The translations under genes were made by a program, and so were the position numbers. The notes beneath the pieces are model-generated. The model was not told the DNA's origin and did no database searches. It saw only the letters and a list, made by a program, of their open reading frames with translations. Positions 8,869 through 17,166 of a stretch of 64,000 nt of DNA are shown piece by piece. Position 1 is the stretch's first letter. Each line of letters starts with the position of its first letter. Origin of the DNA: Sandaracinobacteroides saxicola. GTDB taxonomy: Bacteria; Pseudomonadota; Alphaproteobacteria; Sphingomonadales; Sphingomonadaceae. The stretch covers positions 1,240,001 to 1,304,000 of the forward strand of contig NZ_CP059851.1 of assembly GCF_014117445.1 (NCBI RefSeq). The letters run 5' to 3'.

Positions 8869-10671
8869 ATGCGTATCATGCTGTCCGCCATGGCTCTGTT
8901 GCTGGCGGGTGCGTCGCCATCATGGGCGCAAGCCGCGCCGACCGCGGCGGAGGCCGATGCCTTCGTGGCGAAGGCGGAGCAGCAGCTGCTCGACTTCTCC
9001 ATTTATGGCAGCCGGGTCGCCTGGGTGAACCAGACCTACATCACCGATGATACCGACGCGCTGATCGCCAAAGTGGGTGCCGAGGGCACGGAAATGTCGG
9101 TGGCGCTGGCGAAGGCGGCGGCGAAATATGATGCGGTGCCCGGCCTGTCCTATGACACGCGGCGCAAGCTCAACCTGCTGAAGCTGGGGCTGGTGCTGCC
9201 GGCGCCGGACCGGCCGGGCGCGGCGGACGAGCTGAGCACCATCGCCACGCGGCTGAACAGCGCCTATGCCAAGGGCAAGGGAACGTTTCAGGGCAAGCCG
9301 ACCGTCGGCAACGACCTGGAAGCGCTGATGCGCACCACCCGTGACCCGGCGCTGACCAAGGAGATGTGGGAAAGCTGGCACGCCATCGGCGCGCCGATGA
9401 AGGCGGATTACGCCCGCATGGTGGCGATCGCCAACGAAGGGGCGAAGGAGCTGGGTTTTGCCGACACCGGCGCCCTGTGGCGCGGCGGTTACGACATGGA
9501 TCCGAAAGCATTCTCGGCGATGCTCGACCGCACCTGGCTGCAGGTGAAGCCGCTGTACAATGCGCTGCACTGCTACACCCGCGGCAAGCTGAACGAGAAA
9601 TATGGCGACGCCGTGCAGCCGAAGACCGGCCCCATTCGCGCCGACCTGCTGGGAAACATGTGGGCGCAGGACTGGAGCGGCATCTATGACGTGGTGGCGC
9701 CGAAGGGGGCGGGTGACATCGGCTATGATGTCGGCGACCTGCTGAAGGCCAAGGGCTATGACGCGGTAAAAATGGTGAAGGCGGGGGAGGGCTTCTATTC
9801 CTCGCTGGGCTTCGCACCGCTGCCGGAGACGTTCTGGACCCGCTCGATGTTCGTGAAGCCAGCGGACCGCGACGTGCTGTGCCATGCCAGCGCCTGGAAC
9901 ATCGACCAGAAGGATGACGTGCGCATCAAGATGTGCATCAAGGTGAACGGCACGGATTTCGTGACCATCCACCACGAGCTGGGCCATAATTATTACCAGC
10001 GCGCCTACAACAAGCAGCCCTACCTTTACCTCGGTTCGGCGAACGATGGCTTCCACGAGGCGATCGGCGATTTCGTGGCGCTGTCGGTGACGCCGGACTA
10101 TCTGGTAAAGATCGGGCTGCTGGACACGGCGAAGGTGCCGAGCGCCGACAAGGATATCGGGCTGCTGCTGCGGCAGGCGATGGAGAAGGTGCCGGGCCTG
10201 CCCTGGACGCTGCTGGTGGACAAGTGGCGCTGGGGTGTGTTCGACGGCTCGACGCCGCCGGCGGACTACAACAGGACGTGGACCGATTTGCGGCGCGATT
10301 ACATGGGGGTGGTGCCGCCGGGGCCGCGCGGGGCCGATGCCTTCGATCCCGGCGCCAAGGCGCACATCCCGGGCAATACGCCCTACGCGCGCTATTATCT
10401 GGCGCGCATCCTGCAGTTCCAATTCTATGAGGCGGCGTGCCGGCAGGCCGGGTGGAAGGGGCCGCTGCACCGCTGCTCCTTCTATGGCAACAAGGATGTG
10501 GGCGCAAAGCTGAACGCCATGCTGGAAATGGGCGCGTCAAAGCCGTGGCCGGATGCGTTGCAGGCCTTCACCGGCACCCGGGAGATGGACGGTCGTGCGG
10601 TGCTCGCCTATTTCGCGCCGTTGCAGGCTTGGCTCGACAAGGAAAACAAGGGGCAGCAATGTCGCTGGTGA
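8869..10671 (+). CDS. Secreted M2-family peptidyl-dipeptidase A (angiotensin-converting-enzyme family)
   Basis: This 600-residue zinc metallopeptidase has a signal peptide (about 1-22, ending WAQ). The zinc motif is His369-Glu370-Leu-Gly-His373 (IHHELGHNYYQ), and the third zinc ligand Glu lies in GFHEAIGDF. Arginine and tyrosine residues of the ACE C-terminal half are present (YARYYLARILQFQFYEA). The family removes C-terminal dipeptides from oligopeptides; this one would work in the periplasm. AAAGGGAGG lies 6 bases before the ATG at 8869. Length fits bacterial ACE homologs. Confidence 0.95.
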   Translation: MRIMLSAMALLLAGASPSWAQAAPTAAEADAFVAKAEQQLLDFSIYGSRVAWVNQTYITDDTDALIAKVGAEGTEMSVALAKAAAKYDAVPGLSYDTRRKLNLLKLGLVLPAPDRPGAADELSTIATRLNSAYAKGKGTFQGKPTVGNDLEALMRTTRDPALTKEMWESWHAIGAPMKADYARMVAIANEGAKELGFADTGALWRGGYDMDPKAFSAMLDRTWLQVKPLYNALHCYTRGKLNEKYGDAVQPKTGPIRADLLGNMWAQDWSGIYDVVAPKGAGDIGYDVGDLLKAKGYDAVKMVKAGEGFYSSLGFAPLPETFWTRSMFVKPADRDVLCHASAWNIDQKDDVRIKMCIKVNGTDFVTIHHELGHNYYQRAYNKQPYLYLGSANDGFHEAIGDFVALSVTPDYLVKIGLLDTAKVPSADKDIGLLLRQAMEKVPGLPWTLLVDKWRWGVFDGSTPPADYNRTWTDLRRDYMGVVPPGPRGADAFDPGAKAHIPGNTPYARYYLARILQFQFYEAACRQAGWKGPLHRCSFYGNKDVGAKLNAMLEMGASKPWPDALQAFTGTREMDGRAVLAYFAPLQAWLDKENKGQQCRW

Positions 10672-10733
10672 TCGGCCCGGGGTGGACCGATGGGCATGGT
10701 CCCGCCTGATCCGGCGGGGGCACGGGGGCTGAC

Positions 10734-11762
10734 ATGACCGATGCATCCGATCCGTCGCCGCGGCGGCTGCGCAACATCGCCGAGCTGGCGCGGATCGCCG
10801 GGGTCTCAGCGGGAACGGTGTCGCGCGCGCTGAGCGGCACCGGCCTGATCAGCCCGGTAACGCGCGACCGCATCCGGGCGCTGGCGGCGGCGCATGATTT
10901 CACGCCGAATGCACTCGCCCGGAACCTGCGCATCCGGCGCACCGGCGCCATCGCGGTGGTGATCCCACTGGGCCACGAGGTGGGACAGCATCTGTCCGAC
11001 CCCTTCTTCATGACCATGCTGGGCGGGCTGGCCGATGCGCTGACCGAGCGCGGCTATGACCTGCTGCTCTCTCGCGTGATCCCGAAGGATGATGGCTGGC
11101 TGGACCGCATCGTCGATTCCGGTCGCGTCGATGGCGTGCTGGTGATCGGCCAGTCGGACCAGGCGGAGGCCCTCGACCGGGTGGCGGCGCGCTATCGGCC
11201 GCTGGTGGCCTGGGGCGGCCATCGGCCCGGCCAGCGGCACTGTTCGGTGGGATCGGACAACCGGCATGGCGGGGCGCTGGCGGCGACGCACCTGATCGAA
11301 CGTGGTTGCCGGCGGATCGCTTTCTTCGGCGACCCGCGCGCGCTGGAATTCAGGCAGCGGCTGGAGGGATGCCGGGCGGCGCTGGCGGCAGCCGGCATGG
11401 CGCAGGATGTCATCGTCTTTCCGGCACACCTGATGGCTGAGGAGGCGCATGCGGATGTGAGCGCCTTCCTGCACCGCGAATCCGCGCGGCCGGACGGCAT
11501 CGTGGCGGCGTCCGACGTGGTGGCGCTGGCGACGCTGCGGGCGCTCGCGCTGGCGGGCGTGGCGGTGCCGGAAGATGTGCGGGTGGTGGGCCATGACGAC
11601 CTGCCGCTGGCACGGCAGGCGCTGCCGCCGCTGACCACGGTGCGGCAGGATTTCGCCACGGGTGCCGCGCAGCTGGTCAGCCTGCTGCTGCGGCGCATCG
11701 CCGGGGAGGAGACGGAGTCGGTGGTGATGACGCCGGAGCTGGTGGTGCGCCGGTCGAGCTGA
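10734..11762 (+). CDS. LacI-family transcriptional regulator
   Basis: This 342-residue regulator has an N-terminal LacI helix-turn-helix (IAELARIAGVSAGTVSRAL, about 15-33) and hinge helix (PNALARNLRIRRTGAIAVV). A periplasmic-binding-protein-like effector domain follows (about 70-340). Most relatives bind a sugar or nucleoside and repress catabolic genes, but no sugar genes are adjacent. The neighbours are the M2 peptidase upstream, same strand, and a convergent dienelactone hydrolase. A CCCGCC/GGCGGG inverted repeat at 10701-10718 lies just upstream; its role is unknown. Confidence 0.92.
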   Translation: MTDASDPSPRRLRNIAELARIAGVSAGTVSRALSGTGLISPVTRDRIRALAAAHDFTPNALARNLRIRRTGAIAVVIPLGHEVGQHLSDPFFMTMLGGLADALTERGYDLLLSRVIPKDDGWLDRIVDSGRVDGVLVIGQSDQAEALDRVAARYRPLVAWGGHRPGQRHCSVGSDNRHGGALAATHLIERGCRRIAFFGDPRALEFRQRLEGCRAALAAAGMAQDVIVFPAHLMAEEAHADVSAFLHRESARPDGIVAASDVVALATLRALALAGVAVPEDVRVVGHDDLPLARQALPPLTTVRQDFATGAAQLVSLLLRRIAGEETESVVMTPELVVRRSS

Positions 11763-11768
11763 AAGCCG

Positions 11769-12632
11769 TTATTTCAGATGCGTGGCGAACCAGGCAAGGG
11801 CGGCGGCCCAGGCCTCCCGGCTGGCGGGTTCGCTGTAGCTGGGGCGGTAGTCGGCCAGGAAGCCGTGGTCGGCCTCGAACAGCCGGATGCTGGAGGGTTT
11901 GCCCGCGGTTTTCAGCGCCGTGTTCATCGCCTCCACGTCCGCCACGGGGATGCCGCGATCCCTGGTGCCATAGAGGCCCAGCACGGGAACATCGATCCGG
12001 GCGACGAGGTCGATGGCGTTCGCGGGTTGCAGCGGATTGGCCTGGCCGGTGAGGCGGCCGTACCAGGCAACGCCGGCGCGCAGCTTTGGATTGTGGGCGG
12101 CGTAGAGCCAGGTGATGCGGCCGCCCCAGCAGAAGCCGGTGATGGCAAGGCGGCGGTCGCTGCCGCCGTCCCTGGCGGCGAAGGCGGCGGCGGCGTCGAG
12201 GTCGGCCATGACCTGGGCATCGGGCACCTGGCTGACGATGGTGGTGAACAGGGTCTTCATGTCCGGCGCCTTGGTGGCGTCACCCTGGCGCTGGTAGAGG
12301 TCCGGGGCGATGGCGTAATAGCCGGCGCGGGCGAGGCGGCGGCAGATGTCCTGGATCCAGGCGTGGAGGCCGAACACCTCCTGCACGACGAGGATGGTGC
12401 CGAGATTGCGCTTGCCGGCGGGGCGGGCGCGGTAGGCGTTCATCAACAGCCCGGCGCTGGCGGGAAAGCGGATCATGCCGGCGTCGAGGCCGTCCGATGG
12501 GGTCGTGATGGCGGTGGAAGCGACGGGCTGCGCGGCGGCGGCATAGGCGCTGGCGGCGAGCGCGCCGGCGAGCGCGGCGCGACGGGACAGGCCGTGGGTG
12601 GCGATCCAGTTTTCACTTTCGGGAAGGGTCAT
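11769..12632 (-). CDS. Dienelactone hydrolase family protein with Tat-like signal
   Basis: This 287-residue protein has an N-terminal twin-arginine-like signal (LSRRAALAGALAASAYAAA, about 15-33), so it is probably exported. The dienelactone hydrolase core follows: VVQEVFGLHAWI (oxyanion/Glu), nucleophile Cys in ITGFCWGGR, Asp in YGTRDRGIP and His in EADHGFLADY. The Cys-His-Asp triad is characteristic of this family. Substrates range from dienelactones to other esters. It is convergent with the LacI gene, with a 6-base gap. Confidence 0.88.
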   Translation of the reverse strand: MTLPESENWIATHGLSRRAALAGALAASAYAAAAQPVASTAITTPSDGLDAGMIRFPASAGLLMNAYRARPAGKRNLGTILVVQEVFGLHAWIQDICRRLARAGYYAIAPDLYQRQGDATKAPDMKTLFTTIVSQVPDAQVMADLDAAAAFAARDGGSDRRLAITGFCWGGRITWLYAAHNPKLRAGVAWYGRLTGQANPLQPANAIDLVARIDVPVLGLYGTRDRGIPVADVEAMNTALKTAGKPSSIRLFEADHGFLADYRPSYSEPASREAWAAALAWFATHLK

Positions 12633-12711
12633 GGCGCTGCCTTTTCACGCGGACGATGGCGCGGTTATCGGCGGCGCGGCCGGCGGAGGCAAGGGCCGTC
12701 AGCGGTGGTGG

Positions 12712-13131
12712 TCAGCGTTGCAGGGCGCGGCTGCGCAGGATGGGGAGGAGGTAGGCGACCAGCAGGACGGTGTTGGAAACAGCGTTCAGCGGAACGCCGA
12801 GGGCGACCGAGAGTGCGCTGTCGATGACATACCAGGCGAGAATGGCGAAGGTGATGCGGCGCCAGGTGGCGGCGGCATCGGTGCGAAGGGCAAAGGCGGC
12901 CTGGAAAGCGGCGTGGATGGTGAGCGCCCAGCCGAGCGTGACGGCGCCGAGGAGGGCGAGGGTGAAGCGCAGCTCCGCGCCGAGCGGGGAGGGAAGGGGC
13001 GCGCCGACGAGGGCGTAGAACAGGCGCACCGGTGCCTCGGTGGCCGGCAGCGCGGCGCCGGCGAGAATGAGCCCGAAGCCGATGACGAGGAGGAGCCAGA
13101 GGTTGAGCCAGGTGCGGTGGAAGGCGGTCAT
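12712..13131 (-). CDS. Small four-helix membrane protein, function unknown
   Basis: This 139-residue protein has about four hydrophobic segments (8-30, 33-45/58-80, 92-112, 115-135), a Trp-rich first helix and a basic C-terminus. It is not assigned to a named family. AGGAG lies about 8 bases before the ATG. A TGTAGC-N4-GCTACA palindrome at 13175-13190 sits 44-59 bases upstream and may be an operator. Codon use matches the neighbours, supporting a real gene. Confidence 0.7.
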   Translation of the reverse strand: MTAFHRTWLNLWLLLVIGFGLILAGAALPATEAPVRLFYALVGAPLPSPLGAELRFTLALLGAVTLGWALTIHAAFQAAFALRTDAAATWRRITFAILAWYVIDSALSVALGVPLNAVSNTVLLVAYLLPILRSRALQR

Positions 13132-13174
13132 GCGGGGTCTCCTGCGGGGTGGCGCGGGGAGATAAGCATGGATT

Positions 13175-13190
13175 TGTAGCGAGTGCTACA
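13175..13190. promoter_or_regulatory. Candidate operator: TGTAGC-N4-GCTACA palindrome
   Basis: A perfect 6+6 palindrome with a 4-base centre lies 44-59 bases upstream of the membrane protein that starts at 13131, within the expected promoter region. The shape suits a TetR-type dimer, but no TetR gene is nearby, so the binding protein is unknown. Confidence 0.4.
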
Positions 13191-13288
13191 GGAATTTACG
13201 ATGGATGGTGGATGGCGGTGACCACACGCTGGTTTCCTGCGCGGCAAAGCCGCGCGAAAAGCTGTGCCCTGTTGTCGACAACAAATTC

Positions 13289-13321
13289 GAAGAAAGAAAA
13301 GAAAGAAGAAAGAAAAGAAAA
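13289..13321 (+). repeat. 33-base purine-only A/G tract
   Basis: An uninterrupted run of A and G (GAAAGAAAAG-type units) in an otherwise GC-rich region. It directly follows the TGTTGTCGACAACA palindrome at 13270-13283. It could form triplex DNA or be a slippage-prone tract; no function is shown. Confidence 0.6.
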
Positions 13322-13446
13322 TTGTCGGCAAAGCCGACTCGTCGGACGGGTTCGCCGGCGTTCGCCGACGCCCCGCCGGCCGGCGCTGCGGCGAGTCGGC
13401 ATTTTTCGGACGATTGCCGTGCAATCCTCCTCCAAAATGCCGCCGC

Positions 13447-14547
13447 CTACGCGCTATGCAGAAAATGCATCACGTCGCCGTCCTGAACGATGTAGGTCTT
13501 GCCCTCGGCGCGGAGTTTGCCTTTTTCGCGGGCGGCGGCTTCGCCGCCGAGCGTGACGAAATCATCGTAGGCGATGGTTTCGGCGCGGATGAAGCCTTTC
13601 TCGAAATCGCTGTGGATGACGCCGGCGGCGTTGGGGGCGGTGGCGCCTTTCGTGATGGTCCAGGCGCGGGCTTCCTTGGGGCCGACGGTGAAGAAGGTGA
13701 GGAGGTGCAGGAGGTCGTAGCCGGCGCGGATGATGCGGGCGAGGCCGGTCTCGTGCAGCCCGAGTTCGGCCAGGAAGTCGGCGCGGTCGGCCTCGTCCAT
13801 CTGGGCGATCTCGGCCTCGATCGCGGCGGAGACGACGACGCTGACGGCGCCTTCGGCCTTGGCGCGCGCGGCGACGCGGGCGGACTGGGCGTTGCCGCTG
13901 GCGGCGGAGGCTTCCTCCACGTTGCATATGTAAAGTATCGGTTTACTGGTGAGGAGCTGCGCCTGTTTCAGGTGGCGGGCTTCGTCCTCGTCCTTGGGCT
14001 CGGTCAGGCGCGCCGGCCTGCCGTCGCGCAGCAGGGCAAGGGCCGCGCCGAGGACGGCGGCGGCGGATTTGGCGTCCTTGTCGCCGGCCTGGGCTTTCTT
14101 GGCCAGGGCGGGCACGCGCTTTTCCAGGCTTTCGAGGTCGGCGAGCATGAGTTCGGTCTCGACGGTCTCTGCGTCGGCAATGGGGTCGATGCGGCCCTCG
14201 ACATGGGTGATGTCGTCATCCTCGAAACAGCGCAGCACATGGACGATGGCGTCGCATTCGCGGATGTTGGCGAGGAACTGGTTGCCGAGGCCTTCGCCCT
14301 TGCTGGCACCGCGGACGAGGCCCGCGATATCGACGAAGGCGAGTTGCGTTTCGATGATCTTTGCCGACTGGCCGATCTTCGCGATGGTTTGCAGGCGCGG
14401 GTCGGGGACGGCGACATTGCCGATGTTGGGCTCGATCGTGCAGAAGGGATAGTTGGCGGCCTGGGCGGCGGCGGTTTGGGTGAGGGCGTTGAAAAGGGTG
14501 GACTTGCCGACGTTGGGAAGTCCGACGATGCCGCATTTGAAACCCAT
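13447..14547 (-). CDS. ychF: Redox-regulated ATPase / ribosome-associated OBG-family P-loop protein
   Basis: This 366-residue OBG-family P-loop protein has the G1 motif GLPNVGKST (9-17), a switch region near FCTIEPNIGNV and G3 DIAGLVRGASKGEGLGN. The C-terminal TGS-like domain ends TYIVQDGDVMHFLH. YchF prefers ATP to GTP and binds ribosomes. The ATG at 14547 overlaps the stop of a 57-residue low-GC gene (TAATG), so its translation may be coupled to that accessory gene. GAGG lies about 9 bases upstream. Confidence 0.95.
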   Translation of the reverse strand: MGFKCGIVGLPNVGKSTLFNALTQTAAAQAANYPFCTIEPNIGNVAVPDPRLQTIAKIGQSAKIIETQLAFVDIAGLVRGASKGEGLGNQFLANIRECDAIVHVLRCFEDDDITHVEGRIDPIADAETVETELMLADLESLEKRVPALAKKAQAGDKDAKSAAAVLGAALALLRDGRPARLTEPKDEDEARHLKQAQLLTSKPILYICNVEEASAASGNAQSARVAARAKAEGAVSVVVSAAIEAEIAQMDEADRADFLAELGLHETGLARIIRAGYDLLHLLTFFTVGPKEARAWTITKGATAPNAAGVIHSDFEKGFIRAETIAYDDFVTLGGEAAAREKGKLRAEGKTYIVQDGDVMHFLHSA

Positions 14548-14720
14548 TATTTCAACCTCAATTGCTTTGGTTTGCTATTTGCGACCTCGTAGAGCAACTC
14601 ATCGTGATATTGCCGGAGCCCTACACTACGCTTCCAAGGCCCACGACGGTAAAGCATCCATCGAAGCTCCTCAATGTTTATGGTTAAAGTTTTGCAGCTT
14701 CCAATCTTCTCGGCTTCCAT
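14547..14720 (-). CDS. Small low-GC protein of unknown function (57 aa) upstream of ychF
   Basis: The reverse-strand frame starts MEAEKIGSCKTLTINIEELR and ends KPKQLRLK. AAGGAG lies 8 bases before the ATG. A sigma-70-like promoter is in place at 14753-14781. The stop TAA shares one base with the ychF ATG. The composition is Arg/Tyr/Trp/Leu-rich with no membrane segment. Codons are AT-rich (TTA, ATA, AAT, AAA), unlike the host genes around it. No family is recognised. It is divergent from the 83-residue HTH gene; together they look like a small acquired unit. Confidence 0.7.
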   Translation of the reverse strand: MEAEKIGSCKTLTINIEELRWMLYRRGPWKRSVGLRQYHDELLYEVANSKPKQLRLK

Positions 14721-14752
14721 GTCCTGTCTCCTTGTTCGGCGCCACGAGGCCT

Positions 14753-14781
14753 GATATAACCTTCATGTGAGAAAAAATCAA
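14753..14781 (-). promoter_or_regulatory. Sigma-70-like promoter for the 57-aa gene (and ychF)
   Basis: On the minus strand TTGATT (14781-14776) is followed by a 17-base spacer and TATATC (14758-14753). The predicted start would be about 25-30 bases upstream of the 57-aa ATG at 14720. An ACATTT-N8-AAATGT inverted repeat (14783-14802) lies just upstream, next to the HTH gene start, and could be its operator. Confidence 0.5.
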
Positions 14782-14815
14782 CACATTTATGCAAAAAAAT
14801 GTTTAGGAAAAATAT

Positions 14816-15067
14816 ATGCCTCCTGAGCGCAAGGCGATCAACAACGCCATAGTTGAAATTACAAATGCTTTAGATAAATTGCAGCAATCTAGTGATATTT
14901 TGGAGTCATTCAGAGAACTGGCCAAAACAGAATCAGGTTCCAGATTAAGTGAATTTGGAAGAAATTTTATAACAATAGCAAAGCTTGCCGGAATGAAGCA
15001 GTCGGTAGTGGCCAAAATGTTAGATATAACGCCCGGGGCGGTTTCTCAATATTTTTCAAAAAGGTAG
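14816..15067 (+). CDS. Small helix-turn-helix DNA-binding protein, low GC
   Basis: This 83-residue protein is mostly helical. Residues about 58-81 (KLAGMKQSVVAKMLDITPGA) fit a Cro/C1-type helix-turn-helix placed at the C-terminal end. The N-terminal 45 residues are acidic/amphipathic and might dimerise or bind a partner. AGGAAA lies 5 bases upstream of the ATG. Base composition is clearly AT-rich compared with neighbours. It is divergent from the 57-residue gene and convergent with the GNAT gene. It may regulate the shared intergenic region. Confidence 0.75.
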   Translation: MPPERKAINNAIVEITNALDKLQQSSDILESFRELAKTESGSRLSEFGRNFITIAKLAGMKQSVVAKMLDITPGAVSQYFSKR

Positions 15068-15076
15068 ATTTTAGAG

Positions 15077-15607
15077 TCAGTTGTCGAAAGTCTTTTTCAT
15101 CAAAATCACGGGCAACTTCATGCCGCCCGGTAGTACGTGATCATAGCGTTGTTCGACCTGCCAGCCGTGGCGGGCGTAGAGGCGCTCGCCGGCCGGGGTG
15201 GCGACGAGAAGCCCGCGGGTGAAGCCGGCCGCGGCGGCGGCGGCCTCGCAGGCGGTGAGGATGCGGCTGCCGTGGCCCTGGCGGGCATGGTCGGGGTGGA
15301 CGAAGAAGGCGCGGATGCGGGCGGGATCGGTGGCGGGATCGATGATGTCGTGCGCGTCCGGGCGGTGACCGTCGCCGCCGTGGCTGCGACCGCGGAAGCT
15401 CCAGCCGCCGCAGGCGACAGGGTGGCCCTCCTGCTCGATCAGGAAATAGGTGCCATCGGCGATCAGCTGCGGATCGAGGGCGAAGACGGTGCCGATGGCA
15501 AGCGCGAGCGCCTCTGCGCCATAGTCGGCAAGCTGGAGGTCGTGCGCGGAGCGGGCGATGAGGGCGGTGAGCGCGGGCGCGTCGGCGGGCGTGGCGAGGC
15601 GCAGCAT
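15077..15607 (-). CDS. GNAT-family N-acetyltransferase
   Basis: This 176-residue acetyltransferase carries the acetyl-CoA-binding signature in RIRAFFVHPDHARQGHGSRIL (motif A, Q-G-H-G-S), followed by a helix and LLVATPAGERLYARHGW (motif B). The substrate is unknown. The ATG shares one base with the pth stop (TGATG), so it is co-transcribed with rplY-pth. It appears at the boundary where a low-GC unit separates pth from ychF. Confidence 0.85.
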   Translation of the reverse strand: MLRLATPADAPALTALIARSAHDLQLADYGAEALALAIGTVFALDPQLIADGTYFLIEQEGHPVACGGWSFRGRSHGGDGHRPDAHDIIDPATDPARIRAFFVHPDHARQGHGSRILTACEAAAAAAGFTRGLLVATPAGERLYARHGWQVEQRYDHVLPGGMKLPVILMKKTFDN

Positions 15608-16179
15608 CAGGCGGCCTGCTGGTCGAGCGCGACGTCGCTCATGAAGCGTTCGGGGTCGTTGCCGGCGAGAAGCGGTGCGCGGCGGGCGATGGCGGCGAGC
15701 AGGGTTTCGAGCGCGGGGAGTTCGGATTTGGCATAGTTGCCAAGGACATGGCCGGTGACCCGGTCCTTGTGGCCGGGGTGGCCGATGCCGATGCGAACGC
15801 GCCGGAAGTCCGGGCCAAGGTGGGCGATGAGGCTGCGCATGCCGTTGTGGCCGGCGGCGCCGCCGCCGGTGCGGACACGGACCTTCATCGGCGCGAGGTC
15901 GAGTTCGTCATAGAAGGCGGTGACGTTTTCAGGGGTGAGCTTGAAGAAGCGCAGGGCTTCGCCGACGCTGCGACCGCACTCGTTCATGAAGGTCATGGGT
16001 TTCAGCAGCAGGACCTTGTGGCCGTCGAGGCTGCCTTCGGACGCCAGGCCCTGAAAGCGCACACGCCAGGGGGCGAAGCCGTGGACGCTGTGGATCGCGT
16101 CCAGCGCCATGAAGCCGACATTATGCCGGTGAAGCGCATAAGTGGGGCCAGGATTCCCCAGCCCCACAAAGAGTTGCAT
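15607..16179 (-). CDS. pth: Peptidyl-tRNA hydrolase
   Basis: This 190-residue enzyme releases peptides from prematurely dropped peptidyl-tRNA. The N-terminus MQLFVGLGNPGPTYALHRHNVGF contains the catalytic His and the Asn that binds the substrate. Further motifs are KPMTFMNECGRSV, YDELDLAPMKVRV and GGAAGHNGMRS. It follows rplY by 2 bases, the common rplY-pth-ychF order of alphaproteobacteria, here interrupted by a GNAT gene and a low-GC unit before ychF. Confidence 0.96.
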   Translation of the reverse strand: MQLFVGLGNPGPTYALHRHNVGFMALDAIHSVHGFAPWRVRFQGLASEGSLDGHKVLLLKPMTFMNECGRSVGEALRFFKLTPENVTAFYDELDLAPMKVRVRTGGGAAGHNGMRSLIAHLGPDFRRVRIGIGHPGHKDRVTGHVLGNYAKSELPALETLLAAIARRAPLLAGNDPERFMSDVALDQQAA

Positions 16180-16181
16180 AT

Positions 16182-16784
16182 TTATGCAGTCGCTTCGGCT
16201 TCGGCGTCGTCGCTCTTCATGCCGCTCGGCGCGACGATGGTGGCGAGGGTGAAGTCGCGGTCGATGACCGTCTTGACGCCGTCGGGCAGTTTCACCGCGC
16301 TGATGTGGATCGAGGCACCGACGTCATAGCCGGTAAGGTCGACGACCAAATCATCGGGGATGGCATCCGCGGGGCAGCGGATTTCCACTTCGTGGCGGAC
16401 GATGTTGAGCACCGCGCCGCGTTTTATCCCTGGGGACGCCGTTTCATTGATGAACTGCACCGGCACTTCGACCGTGACCAGCGAGTTGGCGGCGACGCGG
16501 AGGAAATCGACATGGATCGGCCGGTCGCTGACCGGATGGAACTGCACGTCGCGCGGCAGGGTGCGGTGCTTCGCGCCGTCGAGCTCGAGCTCGACCATGC
16601 TGTTCATGAAATGGCCCGAGGACAGCAGCTTCACCAGCGCCTTTTCCTCGACATGGATGGTGACCGGCACTTCCTTGTTGCCATAGATCACCGCCGGAAC
16701 CCGGCCTTCCCGACGCACCGCCCGCGAGGCTCCCTTGCCAGCGCGGTCACGTGCCTCGGCGCTCAGGGTGAGCACGTCAGACAT
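16182..16784 (-). CDS. rplY: 50S ribosomal protein L25/general stress protein Ctc
   Basis: This 200-residue long-form (CTC) L25 has an N-terminal 5S-rRNA-binding domain (to about 95) and a C-terminal TL5-like domain ending in an acidic/Ala tail. Signatures are [21 protein letters not shown] and [16 protein letters not shown]. The ATG at 16784 is chosen because AAAGGAG is 7 bases upstream; the ATG two codons earlier is too close to that site. First gene of the rplY-pth-GNAT operon. Confidence 0.95.
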   Translation of the reverse strand: MSDVLTLSAEARDRAGKGASRAVRREGRVPAVIYGNKEVPVTIHVEEKALVKLLSSGHFMNSMVELELDGAKHRTLPRDVQFHPVSDRPIHVDFLRVAANSLVTVEVPVQFINETASPGIKRGAVLNIVRHEVEIRCPADAIPDDLVVDLTGYDVGASIHISAVKLPDGVKTVIDRDFTLATIVAPSGMKSDDAEAEATA

Positions 16785-16859
16785 CGTCATTCTCCTTTGA
16801 ACCCCGCCGCCTCCAGGGTGCGACGGGAGGCGCGCGCATAGCGGCAAGGGGGTGGAGGG

Positions 16860-17075
16860 TCAAGTGTGGTTGGGGTCGAGCAGGCGGTGCAGGTGGACGA
16901 CGACATATTTCATCTGGGCGTCGTCCACCGTGCGCTGGGCGGCGCTGCGCCAGGCGGCCTCCGCGCTGGCGTAATCCGGGAAGATGCCGACGATGTCGAG
17001 CGCAGCCGGATCCTCGAACTCCGTGCCGCGCGGGTCGACCACGCGGCCGCCGAAGACGAGGTGCAATAGACTCAT
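16860..17075 (-). CDS. DUF4170 domain protein
   Basis: This 71-residue protein (MSLLHLVFGGRVVDP start, IFPDYASAEAAWRSAAQRTVDDAQ, VVHLHRLLDP end) matches the DUF4170 layout common in alphaproteobacteria, function unknown. The ATG at 17075 follows a run of A without a strong ribosome site. A longer in-frame start at 17117 adds a basic, GC-skewed stretch that homologs are not expected to have. Confidence 0.8.
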   Translation of the reverse strand: MSLLHLVFGGRVVDPRGTEFEDPAALDIVGIFPDYASAEAAWRSAAQRTVDDAQMKYVVVHLHRLLDPNHT

Positions 17076-17166
17076 TTTTTTTGGCCGGCTGCGCCGGAGA
17101 GGGCGGCGCATTGGCACCGGCGCGCGGTCGCGCTTGCGGCCTGCGGCCGGGGGTCTTTATCCGGAA

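Larger units (their letters stand above)
13132..13446. other. 315-bp gene-free stretch with palindromes and a purine tract
   Basis: No credible gene is seen. It holds, in order: the TGTAGC/GCTACA palindrome (13175-13190), a perfect TGTTGT/ACAACA palindrome around a central CG (13270-13283), a purine-only run (13289-13321), and GC-rich inverted repeats around 13326-13420 (GGCAAAGCCGA, CGTTCGCCGACG, CGGCCGGCG). Possible reading frames across the purine tract give low-complexity Phe/Lys runs and were discarded. Confidence 0.7.

Noticed and set aside
10701-10718. CCCGCC/GGCGGG hairpin as a terminator before the LacI gene
   Set aside because: It has no T run, and GC-rich inverted repeats of this size are common by chance here; noted only in the LacI entry.
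13128-13424. 98-codon minus-strand frame through the purine tract
   Set aside because: It encodes low-complexity Phe runs from the A/G tract and has no ribosome site or family.
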